Shown: positions 9,139-19,530, counted from the stretch's first letter. The stretch is 26,372 nucleotides of DNA from Hydnum rufescens UP504 (GCA_014904985.1 MU129152.1:1-26372), one strand, 5' to 3'. Notes: generated by a model from the letters alone, not told the origin. Translations and numbers: made by a program.

Positions 9139-11468
9139 ATGGGTAACACCTGCATCAGTAAGCTGGTATCTCTATTCCTTACTCCATTCACTCTTATATC
9201 CGTCCTCCTCAGCTACGGGCCGTGGAGGGGCTGGCGTCGAGGAAGGGATTGGTGGGCGAGGAGGAGATGTCAATATCACTCATATCCGTCAGTAGCCCCT
9301 CTCCACCATCCCTTCTCCGGATTCCTTACCTATATATGGTTTTCCAGATGGCCGGGGCTCTATCGTTCCTGACGTTCTCAGATCGGTTCCTCGAGCGGAG
9401 TATGCGAGTCATGATTCTGGCCGTAAACACGCTCTGTCGTCGTGTCTCGAGGGTACTCGCGTCGCTGTATTGGCCACTATCATGTCATGGTTAGAGGGCG
9501 TCGAGGGACAAAGACGGCCGATATACTGGCTTAGTGGTCTCGCCGGAATTGGCAAATCAACGATTGCGAAAACGGTGGCTGATCGAGCGGAGGGGATGGG
9601 ATGCTCGGCGCGAGTTTCTTCTTTTCTCGAGACGACGAACCTCTACGGAATCCGCAACTTGTCTTCCCGACCCTTGCCTTCCAACTTGCTCAATCACGCG
9701 ATGCATTCGAGAAGGTTATTATGAGAGCCCTGAAGAACGATTCGACACTCGGGGAGAAGAAACGGCTGCCTCAGCTCCAGGGACTGATCTTAGAGCCCCT
9801 CCTCAAGGTCGATCCGAAACAACAGCCGGTGCTCATTATCCTTGATGCCCTCGATGAATGCGAGGACAGCGGTGCTGCAGAAATTCTCCGACTTCTGTTT
9901 TTGCTTGTCACCCGAATAACCTTCCTCCGCATTCTAATCACAAGTCGGCCGGAGCCTCATATATCCTTGGTGTTCGACGAAGAGTTGAATCACTCAAAGA
10001 CGGTCCTTCACGATATTGAGACCTCCGTCATTCAGGAGGATATTCGCCTTTACCTTCACATCGAATTGGCCAAGATTCCTCGGATGCTTCATCTCCGTAT
10101 GGGTGCTAATTGGGCATCCAAAGATGACATCCATTCGCTAGTAGAGAAGTCAGCAAAGCTCTTCATTTATGCGGCTACATCGATCCGCTTCATCGGCGAC
10201 GATCGTGTCCGAAGTCCTCGTCGACAGCTGCGCCTTATACTCGACCTTAAGAATACCCAGGAAGCAGGAGCAACACCATATATGCAGCTAGACAGCCTTT
10301 ATATGGGTGTGCTCTGTAACTCCCTCTCCAATTCCAACCGTGGGGACATCCTGAAACGGTTTCAATCGGTCGTCGGGAGCATCGTGTCGCTGCGTGAACC
10401 TCTGCCACTACGCTCGTTGGCAGAGTTTATCCCGTGCGAAATGGGTGAGATTGATGCTGCCTTGTATCACCTCCGGTCGATCATCATTCCCCCTTCGAAA
10501 GAGGATGAGGCCCCTCAAATCTATCATCCATCGTTTCGCGACTTCATTACGGATTCTTCGCGGTGCTCTCATGAAGGCTTCGCGATCGTTCCGGTTTCGA
10601 AGCAGGAACGACGACACGCGATCCGTTGCTTGGACTTGTTGGGGAGATTCCTCAAACGGGACATTGCTGGCATCTTGAACCCATCCCTTCTGAATAGCGA
10701 GGTGGATGGGTTTGAAGGGAAAGTGAGGGATGCTTTATCGCCCGAGGTGCGGTATGCGTGCCGGTACTGGGCGACACATCTATCGTGTGTGGAGTTGGAA
10801 GATGAAGTAATGGTAGAAGCGCTGAAGAGGTTTTCGATGCGGTCAATTTTATGGTGGTTTGAGGCAATGAGCCTAATCGGCAGTGTGTCTGCCGCTGTAA
10901 ATTCTGTACGAGAGGCACACCACTGGGCGGTAGGTGCATTTAATTGCTCACCATTTGATGATCTGCCAACTGGACAATGACTCCTATGACAGATGAAGTC
11001 GAAATGCGAGTTGACAGTCACTACCATCCTGGCGGACGCACACCGGTTCATTCTTGCTCACGGGGAAGTGATAAGAATGAGTGCATTGCATGTATATGAG
11101 TCGGCTTTGCCATTCACCCCCCATGAGACCATGTTGTACAAAACATATTGCAAAGAGGCTGAGCATTCAATCAATGTGCTCCAAGGGTTGGAGTCTCAGT
11201 GGCCACAGAACTTGTGCAGTTTGCTTCATAATTCCCCAGTTATGGTAATAGCATTTTCACCAGATGGATCGCGTCTGGCTTCGGGCACTGGCAGTACTCT
11301 GCAATTGTGGGATGTCATGTCTGCTGAGCCCATTGCATTCCTGAATCCTGCAACCACTCAAATGTTGGAGTATGATTCATATGATCCAGTTGTATCCATC
11401 ACATTCTCAAGGGATGGTTTGCAACTAGCTGCAGGCAATGAGTCTGGCCAGATGCAAATCTGGGATAC
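9139..11468 (+). CDS. NLR1, N-terminal and NACHT part (interrupted gene)
   Basis: Proposed exons are 9139-9157 (MGNTCI), 9213-9287 (glycine-rich), 9348-10929 and 10993 onward; introns are GT-AG, 51-63 nt. The protein shows CLEGTRVAVLATIMSWLEG, then Walker A GLAGIGKST (from about residue 95), Walker B VLIILDALDECE (about 9829-9864), and an ILITSRPEPH sensor segment, as in NACHT P-loop NTPases that oligomerise on ligand sensing. Between 9598 and 9601 the reading frame slips by one base in a run of Gs (MAEGMG into MLGASFFFS), so one base is missing. The 10930-10992 intron removes two in-frame TGAs and joins to the ADAHRFILAHG/ALHVYESALPFTP spacer that precedes WD40 repeats in this class. Two WD40 units are read before the frame is cut at 11469 by an LTR. 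No large effector domain is present; the N terminus is only a short glycine-rich segment. Confidence 0.8.
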
Positions 11469-11687
11469 TGTCAGGGCCACGCTGCAACGAGGGCACCAAA
11501 CAAATGTAAACACAAATAATTCCGGCTAAGTCCAGTGTAAGTCCGGCTAAGTCCGCAAGAATCCGGGCAAGAATGAGATAAGGAGGTTAGGGATGTCGGA
11601 GGAGCGGTCCAGCAGCCCAGAAGGGACTAGGCGGAAATGAGCACAGCGGTCCTTAAGCTCGTGGAGTCAACTGGATGATACTCGGAG

Positions 11688-11789
11688 CTGTAGTCCGGAG
11701 TAACAGCGGAAATCCTGAGATTATGTAATATGAATATGGGATACATGAAGGCTGACCTGTAGTCCGGAGTAACAGCAGAAATCCTGAGA
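11688..11789. repeat. 33-bp direct repeat pair inside the LTR
   Basis: The block starting CTGTAGTCCGGAGTAACAGC occurs at 11688-11720 and again at 11757-11789 with a single G/A difference; 36 bases separate the copies. Confidence 0.9.
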
Positions 11790-12061
11790 GACCAAAGCTG
11801 GGGTCTCTGGACTTCGCTCTCAGACTACTTATACATGATGACTATACTACGGGGGAGTGATCGCTAAACTGTGGGTGGTTACAAGGGGGACAGGAACAGG
11901 AACAGGAACTCGGCCAGGGGACAAACCGGAAGCAATGGGAAATGAAAGGGAAATGAAACCAAGATAGGGTTGGATTGGAGTCAAACCAGAATCAAGCTGG
12001 AAGCAAAGTGGACTTGGGCAAAGGAACTAAGTGGAGAACTGGACTGGAGGTGGGTGGACAA

Positions 12062-12130
12062 GGACCGGAGTGACCCGGAGTGGACCGGAGTGGACTGGAG
12101 TGGACTGGAGTGGACTGGAGTGGACCGGAG
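12062..12130. repeat. 10-bp minisatellite TGGAYYGGAG inside the LTR
   Basis: About seven consecutive copies of a ten-base unit, mostly TGGACTGGAG or TGGACCGGAG, lie near the 3' end of the LTR. The unit is not a multiple of three, so it would shift any frame read through it. Confidence 0.9.
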
Positions 12131-12149
12131 TAAGGGACAAACCCTGACA

Positions 12150-13763
12150 GATACCGTATCTGGTGTGCTCATAACAACACTAGGAGGCCATTCAACTTCA
12201 ATTGCATCTATCAAATTTTCACCAAATGGTTTGCAACTTGCTTCACACTCCAGTGGTGGCAGTGTGCAATTATGGGATACCATGTCTGGTGCACCTATTG
12301 AGCTGTTGGAAGGCCATCCAGATCAGAACAGTTGTTTGTCTTTTGCATTTTGGCCTGATGGTCTGCAACTTGCCTTGGGCTTCAGGGATGGCACTGTGCA
12401 ATTGTGGAATGCTATGTCTGGTGCCCCTGTTGTGACCTTGGAAGGCCATTCTGATCAGGCTAGCTGTATTGCCTTTTCACCCAAAGGCTCACAAGTGGCT
12501 GTAGGCTCCAAAGATGGCACTGTGCTATTGTGGGAGACCACACCTGCTGGGCCTGTTGCAACCTTGGAAGGCCATTCTGATTCTATTGTGTCTGTTGCAT
12601 TTTCACCTGATGGGTTGGTCCTGGCCTCAACATCCAGAGATTGTACTGTGCAATTGTGGGATGCCATCTCCAGTTCATTCATTGCAACACTGGAATGCCA
12701 TTCCAAGTCCATTCACTCTATTGCATTTTCACTGGACAGCTTGAGATTGGCTTCTGACTCTCAGGATGGCACTGTACAATTGTGGGATGTCACATCTGCT
12801 TCATCCGTTGCTACACTGGAAGGCCATTTCAATTTAGGGTCCCATTCATCCATTACATTTTCACCAGATGGCCTGCAACTGGCCTCCATCATTTTTTCTG
12901 CTGTGCAATTGTGGGATACTATGCCCCATCCCCCTGTTGTAATGTTGCAAGGCCATTACCAGGCAGTCCACTCTGTTGCCTTTTCACCTGATGGGTCACA
13001 ACTGGCTTCAGGCTCCAGTGATTGTACTGTGAAATTGTGGGATGCTGTGTCTGGCATCCCCATTGCAACATTAGAGGGCCATTCTGATCCAGTGTGCTTT
13101 GCTGTATTTTCACCAGATGGCCAACAACTGGCTTCAGGCTCCAGCCATGGCACTGTGCAACTGTGGGATGTCATATCCAGAGCATCCATTGCAACACTGA
13201 AAGGTCATTCCAATCACATTGATTCTATTGTATTTTCACCAGATGGCTTGCACCTGGCTTCAAGATGCTCAGATACTGTGCAATTGTGGGATACTATGTC
13301 CAGTGCAAGCATCCCCCTCCTAGAGTGCCATCATGCAGGTTGGATGCCTCTTCTATTTTCACCAAATGGTTTGCAACTGGCTACAGTCTCCAAGGATAAC
13401 AATGTCCTATTATGGGACACCATATCTGGCATACACAATGCAACCCTAGAAAGCCAATCAGAGGGGATTTATCAAATTCAATTCTCACCAAACAGCTTGC
13501 AATTGGCTATTGCTTCAAATCACACAGTACAATTGTGTGATGCAATGTCTGGCACCCAGATTGCAATGCTCACAGACTTTCAAGGTGTACAGTCCATTGC
13601 CTTTTTGCCAGATGGCTTGTGGCTGGCTTCATGCACTGGTTCCATGCATCTGTGGGATGCAGTGTCAGGCATACCCATTGCAACACCAGAAATCCATCCT
13701 AGCCCAGTTATGTCTCTTGTCAATCAAACATATGGCACTTGGCAGCAGCAGTGGCATCAGTGA
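12150..13763 (+). CDS. NLR1, WD40 part (12 units after the LTR)
   Basis: Open frame continuing NLR1 after the LTR. Twelve consecutive WD40 units are readable, each of the form (L/E)xGHS....(I/V)xFSPDGxxLAS.S.D.TVQLWDxxSG. With the two units before the LTR this makes 14, enough for two seven-bladed propellers. Units 7 to 9 are the most alike, suggesting recent expansion; units 11 and 12 have drifted (LCD for LWD, loss of GH). WD40 propellers in fungal NLRs are thought to bind the ligand. CpG is almost absent across this exon, unlike the NACHT exon of the same gene. The frame also runs back into the LTR (to about 11970) without a stop, so an LTR-started transcript could encode a WD40-only protein. 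Confidence 0.85.
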   Translation, partial: DTVSGVLITTLGGHSTSIASIKFSPNGLQLASHSSGGSVQLWDTMSGAPIELLEGHPDQNSCLSFAFWPDGLQLALGFRDGTVQLWNAMSGAPVVTLEGHSDQASCIAFSPKGSQVAVGSKDGTVLLWETTPAGPVATLEGHSDSIVSVAFSPDGLVLASTSRDCTVQLWDAISSSFIATLECHSKSIHSIAFSLDSLRLASDSQDGTVQLWDVTSASSVATLEGHFNLGSHSSITFSPDGLQLASIIFSAVQLWDTMPHPPVVMLQGHYQAVHSVAFSPDGSQLASGSSDCTVKLWDAVSGIPIATLEGHSDPVCFAVFSPDGQQLASGSSHGTVQLWDVISRASIATLKGHSNHIDSIVFSPDGLHLASRCSDTVQLWDTMSSASIPLLECHHAGWMPLLFSPNGLQLATVSKDNNVLLWDTISGIHNATLESQSEGIYQIQFSPNSLQLAIASNHTVQLCDAMSGTQIAMLTDFQGVQSIAFLPDGLWLASCTGSMHLWDAVSGIPIATPEIHPSPVMSLVNQTYGTWQQQWHQ

Positions 13764-13940
13764 TGGATAGAAGTGGATCACCCTTTGGAAAGTCATGTTA
13801 GATGCATGTTCTTCATTCCTCCACTTTATCCCCTGAGCACTGAATTTGTAGTTCATCACTTTCCAACTATTTCTCAGATTGCAATTGGTTGTAGTGATGG
13901 CCATGTTATAATTCTTGATATTCCTTATCATAGATTCTAG
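13764..13940 (+). pseudogene. NLR1 C-terminal tail beyond a premature TGA
   Basis: Directly after the TGA at 13761-13763 the same frame continues as WIEVDHPLESHVRCMFF, then VHHFPTISQIAIGCSDGHVI and ILDIPYHRF, ending at TAG 13938-13940. This resembles the usual C-terminal tail of agaricomycete NACHT-WD40 proteins, from memory of the family. Just before the TGA a neighbouring frame reads LGSSSGISDG, which would flow naturally into the tail. So the stop may come from a small indel around 13764-13770, or an unrecognised intron may bypass it. Confidence 0.5.
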
Positions 13941-14086
13941 GAAATACAATTTGGAATAGTGGAGGTGGGACTCAGTGGACTCAAGGGGTATGGATGTGAG
14001 TATTGGGCTTGTGCAGAATGCAGGGGCTGATGGCAGTCCTCTAGGAGGCCAGCTAAAAGAAAGGAAGTGGATTTTCCCTTGGATTG

Positions 14087-14525
14087 TAGATAACAATTAC
14101 AAGAAAACAAGGTACGATCTCAATGGAGTCTCCCAAGTGTATTTCTCGTGGGGGATTCTATATTGTGGCAGATCCGGCAGACATAGGACTGAATGTCTCA
14201 GGGTGTTTTGAGGGTTTAATAAACAATGAACAATAGCACTCGGCCCCAATACGAGGTTGATGCGTCCCACCCTGCACAGCGTCACAGTTCTTTTCTGAGT
14301 TGAGCAGAACAAACTGTAGAACTGAACAATGATATGCAGGCCATAATAAGGTGAGGCAGAGTCAAAGAGTGGCCACCAGTGCTGTTCGTACTTTTAGGCA
14401 TGGAGAGAAATTGGGAATGAGGCCAGCCATGAATTTATGCCCCAAAATCCAGAATGAATTTTGATCAGCAGTGGATCCAATGAGGCCTGAAGCTACTCCC
14501 TGATTGGCCTGAATAAAAAATTTTC
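14087..14525 (-). pseudogene. copy B, first part, of the duplicated minus-strand gene
   Basis: Aligns by eye to 8128-8558: shared landmarks include TAGATAAC, GATTCTAT, GAACAATAGCA, GGCCAT(G/A)AT(T/A)AGGTGAGGCA and AGGCCAGCCA. On the minus strand the hydrophobic block LPHLIMAC is kept, but several stops and frame changes interrupt it, so this copy is clearly non-functional. It begins about 150 bp after the NLR1 3' end, just as copy A begins about 330 bp after the arrestin-like gene, marking the second copy of a tandem unit. Confidence 0.55.
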
Positions 14526-17500
14526 TTGCTTTCTTCTTTAACCAGCATTGGACGCCATCACCATAACGGTGCTCTGGTCTGCGTCACGGGTGCTGGTAGG
14601 GAAAGATGTAGACCTAAGTTTTAAGGATATTAGTTCACTTTCTTCAAGGGACAGTTTAGATACGTGTATTATGGGACCTTGAGCATATATCATAGGTGGT
14701 GATTCACCCCACTTCACAGACTTAGCACAAAGAATCTGGTCCCTGATTGTGACCGGGACCATCAAATCGTACCGATCGCGGCACACTTCTGTTGCCAGCA
14801 GGTGTAGGGATGTTGGGAAGTGCACCATCTAGGATGGTGCTCAAGATATCCATAGTGGAACGGGAAATAGTATCACAATAGATCCCGAATATGAATGGTC
14901 TTTCGTGATATCAATTAGGACTGGGACACGAGTCTTGAATGTCGATCGTACCTCTCCAGCTCAGACATAGGCCCACAGGTTTAACATGGCTGGAAGCAGC
15001 ATCCACAATGGAATACTGCAAGTGCATGATCCCTGTACAGGCTGTACTCTGTCTTCGAATTGGAACCCTAGAGTGTGAAAGGTTATATGCATGAGTTCGG
15101 ACAACGGGCCGCAGCAAACTCCAGACCCACTTGTTCCATCTCAATGCTTCGGACTGGTGCCTTTAGAATGAATGGTGACTTTGGTCTTACTGTTCGGGGG
15201 GTTCACAAACTTGCTCTCTAAAATGACATCGTGCAGGCAGGCCTCTTTGAGAGGCATCCGGCATAATGTTGCAGTGCACTGGCCCTCGGCCTCCCTATTT
15301 TCTCAGAATACCTGGAAATGTGGGAACCTGTGGATGCATTCATTGCATCCCATGGATGCAGGTTCGAACTCTTTATGTCGAATCGGTTCCAGGCCACTCG
15401 ACGGATGGCACTTCTTCATACGCCATGACCTAGCTTCCATTGGTTCCTTATCGCAGGTCGCTTGGCTTGCTCATTCGCCCCCACAAATAGTGTGAGTGTT
15501 CTACGTGAGTGATCATATCACACAATGCCACATTAATTATCACCGACATTGTTGGCCTGTCAATCACAATCAGACACCCCCTTGACAGCCCATATATCAT
15601 GTATCTCCAGATATTGATATCGCACCATCCTCTGGTACAAGGAGAATCATTTGTCTCTACCACAAGTCTCGCTCCCAGAAGGTGAAAGTTTTGTTCTTGG
15701 GCAGCTAGCAACAACACTCTTATCTGTGCACTTGACTACTAACGAAAGAAGCTCCCAAGTCCCTTGGTCTTGTCAACTGCAGACCTTTCCGAGCAATTCC
15801 CAGGGCTCCAAAGAGGCTGCACTACATGATTCCGGCACTCACTACATGTGAAGAACTCATCCCCCTCAATTTGGGGCACTCCGAACACATGGTCCTTCCC
15901 TAATAATTCTTAATGATTGGATCAATGGGGGGGAGAAGGTTCGGGTCTCTCTTCATGGTCTTCCATCAACACTCATGCAGACTTGCTTAGATACATTAGG
16001 CTCTTCAAGGTCCTTTGGTCATTTGAATCACTGTCTGTGTTGATACTTCTCTCATGGAAGCAAAGCAAGATATAATAATGTTTGTTAAGCCGATGGATTG
16101 TGATGGTCATCCATGCCTACCAGGCCTTGGTGAGCATGCCTGTTTGGGTTTTGTTGTCAATCGGCAGCACAATCTATTCACTCTATGATTCTGCTCCCAT
16201 GGGATGTGATAGATTTTGGTTTGCCTGATAGATGTCAGATCATTGGCCACCTGCCCTACTCAGTGATAATTGTACAACCTGGTGTGGATGACATGGGCGA
16301 AGTTGATATTAACCAGGGACATTTGGTTGTTTCTACGGTGCACTGATTTATCCCTCTTCCCTCTTGCATGGTGCCCTTTAGCCCATGGTTCTTTTTTTTG
16401 GAATGATTCCCTGGTTGAGACCCATCTTGCGAATCCTTTGCCATGTGATTTTCCCTCTGTGTTGTTACAGTGGCCATTAGCAGTGATATTATTTGGTGTT
16501 TGGGTGGATGAACAAACACTCATCCTCTTGTACTGAAGGGGGATTGAATCATGGTGCCTAAACTAATATTTTCAAAAACCTGTCAGGGGTAATTGTTGTC
16601 GAAGAAACACGGGATGAACAATGGTTTATGTAACATGGGGGGGAAAGGCAATGTGAGTTGTGTGTTCGGATACACTTGTACTTCCGTATCCAAATTAAAT
16701 AATTTACTGAATCCCAGAGGGCTCTCTAGCACATAGCCAGCCAGGATGAGGCAAAGAATTTCGAGTTAGGAAGATCAGTTCACAGCAGTACTTGTCAATG
16801 GGGCCAAGTTCGATGAGTATGGTTCTCCTTGAAAAAAAAACCATGTGATGAAAGCCAGATCTACACCCAAGATGGGGAGAAGAGAACAGCAGCATTTGAT
16901 GCAATCTGAAGACCATGCAGAGGGTGTAATACCACATTGTGTTTCCAACCAAGAGATGAACATGCCAGGGAGTGAGGAGGTTCACTCAGGTAAGTATTAA
17001 CACTCTTCAGGTCCCAGCAATATTGCCAGCACTGAAAACTTGCAGCCTGATCTCCTTGACCATGAGCTATGCCTTCATTCTGCCTTTGGAAAAATTGCCT
17101 CACCGCTCCCAGCCTTACTCGTCAGGTGGTTCCATAGCATATTCAGATGGTTGCAATTGAGACTCATTCAATGGAGCCGACAACCATTCAGTCGAAATAT
17201 GTCCGGTATTTCATTTTCCTTGTTTGACATTGTCAGCGGATTGGGTCCACAGACGATCCCGATTGTATCCTGTCCATATTTAGATAAGGTAGGGCCCATC
17301 CATACTCATCCACTATCCCAGAACTTTCTGGGCTTTGCTTAAGCACCTGCAACTCAATAGTTGAAGGAAAGTGGCAACCAAGGAAGGCTCAGAAATTATT
17401 GTCTGAAGAGCTTCTTGGTTTTAGAATTTTACAATATTGCCCCAGTCTGGAGCTTTATAACACGACAAACTGTACTAATGAAACATGCTTCATTTGTGAT

Positions 17501-18246
17501 TGTAAGGAGATTTGGCTCTGAACTTGAAGCAATTTGGCCATTCCAAATTAGAAAATTTCCAAATATGGAATAGCCAAATAAGGGAATCTCCTTATTTGGG
17601 ATTGCTAAATAAGGTAATTTCCTTATTTGGATTGATTAATTTGGCAAATTGATGAGGCATTGACAGCTGCTGCACTATAAAGTTGAGGTAGATGTATTAA
17701 CAAAACCGAAATGCTGGATTACTCCAAAATATGGATGAGGCTTGCACTGCCATGGACAAAGATACTAAATATGGAAATGTCACAGCCACACTCCAACTCA
17801 CCTGACGAATGAAATTCCCTCTCAAACCCTCATATTATGTAGACATAAGAGTCAGAGATAAGAATCAGGGATTTCTACAGCTCATTACTGCATACTAGGT
17901 CATCTGGTGTCCAGACTGCAGCTCAGGCCAAAATTTGGCATCACATGTTGATTATGTAATTCATTTTGGAAGCTAATGTATAGTGGATGAGTATGGATAT
18001 GCCCTACCTTATGTGGCCCCGTCATGTATATATGTATTATGTAACGTATTTGGCTCTTGCTGACCAGTTTTTTCAACAGACATTTCCAGGAAGTGAAGAG
18101 GGATCAAGGGTATGTGATCCAGCAACAACCAGTTGATGATGATTATGCAGACTGGGTCATGCAGTATGTCGATTACTATAGCATTTCCTCTACTTCCTGT
18201 CGAGGTTGTAGTGAATCCTAATAGCCAGCTATAGACAAATAGCTGC
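14526..18246. other. 3.7-kb insertion splitting copy B; degenerate sequence, no intact gene
   Basis: Relative to copy A, this block is inserted at the position corresponding to about 8560. I see no intact gene. On the minus strand, 14828-14538 holds a 96-codon frame with fairly natural composition (VPVTIRDQILCAKSVKWGES), and 15144-14911 and 15717-15448 hold other frames that do not join cleanly. These could be remnants of a mobile element's or captured gene's exons, but I recognise no reverse transcriptase, integrase or transposase motif. No clear TIR or LTR pair was found at its borders. CpG is scarce. A hairpin pair sits at 17574-17628. Confidence 0.35.
17574..17628. repeat. two adjacent A/T-rich hairpins
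   Basis: CCAAATAAGG at 17574-17583 pairs with CCTTATTTGG at 17590-17599 around a 6-base loop. AAATAAGG at 17607-17614 pairs with CCTTATTT at 17621-17628, also around 6 bases. The shared stem sequence suggests a duplicated palindrome, possibly a short MITE remnant. Confidence 0.7.
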
Positions 18247-18690
18247 ATGGAGGTTGGGAGAGGGATGATGTGAATCTTCAAGAAGGGAGAGCAGGACACT
18301 CCACTAAAAGGGGCCTGAGCTTGACTTTCCTCAAGTCACCAGAGACACATGGAGAGGTTGTGGTGCGAGATGGTGGGTCACATGCAGCAGAAACCTCTTC
18401 TGGCAGACAATCAAGGATGCGCACATCTCTCTCAGGCACTTTGGATCCTTCGTCAAGGTGATTAAGTTGGGGAAGATCGCTGGAGAGGTGGAGGAGCGAA
18501 AAAGTAGATACATGCCCAGTCGAAAACACTACTAATGGATGGAAAATGCACCCATCCTCTGGCTCTCCAATCTCCTTGAATGCCTCCCAATGTTGGCCAA
18601 GGTTTAAATGACGATTGGAGAGGGCAATGAGCCACAAAGTGAAATTTAGCAGGAATGGTTCTGGTCAGGCGGATATTTGTTTTGGACTTC
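18247..18690 (-). pseudogene. copy B, second part, of the duplicated minus-strand gene
   Basis: Aligns by eye to 8563-8990 of copy A: shared landmarks are GCGAAAAAGTA/GTGAAAAAGTA, TGGAAAATG(C/T)AC, TTG(A/G)ATGC and ATTGGAG..GGCAATGAGCCA. Minus-strand pieces WRARGWVHFP and STSPAIF match copy A's WRARGSVHFP and ASPTIF, in different frames and with stops. Read together with 14087-14525, it completes a second, decayed copy. Confidence 0.5.
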
Positions 18691-18752
18691 TGTTCCAATC
18701 ACAAGACTCTGCAATTTGCCGGGAGCTGCTTTGCCGAAGTTCCCACCCTAGT

Positions 18753-19530
18753 AGGACCCCTGCAAGCACTGTTAGAGGCGAGATCCAAGGTTCCCGGATT
18801 TTGAGGGTGATTTTGAGATTATGCGAGGGGCAAATTCCCAGATCCGGAGCCAAAATTTGGTGTTGGCCAACAGTGAGGCGAGGGGTAGGTTCCCGGATTT
18901 GGCTCTTCAACCAAACTAGGCTAGATCTGAAATCCCGCCTCCCGGGGTGTGGTCTGCATAATGTTATAGTAATGTGAGCAAAGTGCCTTTGGTACTATTA
19001 TAGCAATGCTCTGTGTTCAATCCCTGGTAGGTGTGTTTCTTCTTTGGCATCTAAAATACCTACAGAATATTGTTTTATGGCTTCCTGCAGTACTCAACTA
19101 CTCCAGGAAACTTGGTATGCAGTATTGTGAAATTGAACAGCCTCACTTTAATGACTTATCCTGGTCAACCAAATTCCAAATGCCTGAATTGCTATTCTAC
19201 CATCAGTACTGCCAAGAGCTGGACAAGGAGAAAACAGTGGAGGATGGAAGAGAAGTTTAGATGATAGTGGGGTTGACTACACTTGCCTTGGACAACACTG
19301 GGGATGCCTGGAGTAGTTTGGGAAGGTCAGCAATTCTTTTTGGGATTTCTGGGATTTTTTGAGATTTTTTTTGAGGCTAGGGGTGAATTCCCGGTTTTTC
19401 ATGGCCTGCAAGGAGCCTAGAGTTGATTTCCTGGATTTGGTTTGGGATTTGGATCTGGATTTGGACCGGGAGTCAGGGTCCTTTGGGTTGCCTGCTGGAT
19501 CTCACCTCTAACAGTGCTTGCAGGGGTCCT
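18753..19530. mobile_element. MITE 1, 778 bp, 35-bp TIRs, 8-bp TSD
   Basis: The left TIR (18753-18787, starting AGGACCCCTGCAAGCACTGT) and right TIR (19496-19530) match at 34 of 35 positions. The one difference is CG versus TG, a methylation-type transition. The flanks ACCCTAGT (18745-18752) and GCCCTAGT (19531-19538) form an 8-bp duplication with one mismatch, as in hAT-type elements. It has no coding content; its interior is rich in TTCCCGGATTT-type repeats. It sits four bases inside the outer element's left TIR. Confidence 0.82.

Larger units (their letters stand above)
11469..12149. mobile_element. solo LTR (681 bp) inserted in the WD40 coding exon
   Basis: The ends are TGTCAGGG and CCCTGACA, an 8-bp terminal inverted repeat with TG...CA as in LTR retrotransposons. 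They are flanked by identical 5-bp GATAC copies at 11464-11468 and 12150-12154. Removing the element plus one GATAC joins the codons for WDTVSG, the WD40 boundary found in neighbouring units, so the insertion point is exact. Internal features are CCGGCTAAGTCC-type repeats near the left end, a 33-bp block present twice (11688-11720 and 11757-11789, one mismatch), and a 10-bp minisatellite near the right end. No coding internal region is present, hence solo LTR formed by recombination, or a short non-autonomous element. It is CpG-rich relative to the surrounding exon, suggesting recent arrival. The superfamily is not determinable; Ty3/gypsy is a guess from the TGTCA start. Confidence 0.85.

Noticed and set aside
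9139..9157. N-myristoylation of NLR1 (MGNTC start)
   Set aside because: Gly2 is present but the residue at position 6 is Ile rather than the preferred small or hydroxyl residue, so the signal is weak.
10981..10992. Two in-frame TGA codons as proof that NLR1 ends at 10980
   Set aside because: A 63-nt intron (10930-10992, GTAGGT...ACAG) removes both and joins frames with expected NLR spacer sequence.
10569..11051. 160-codon minus-strand frame opposite NLR1
   Set aside because: It overlaps the NACHT exon and an intron, and its composition reflects the antisense of coding sequence.
15330..15380. Second B-box-like string AGGTTCGAACTC
   Set aside because: No acceptor or anticodon stems around it; a single motif is not enough for a tRNA.
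14526..18246. Retrotransposon pol remnants
   Set aside because: Translating by eye on both strands gave no YxDD, integrase HHCC or DDE pattern, so no element class is assigned.
18950..19040. Possible tRNA-derived SINE or tRNA (GTTCAATCCC resembles a B box)
   Set aside because: No matching A box or cloverleaf could be drawn, and the sequence lies inside a MITE.
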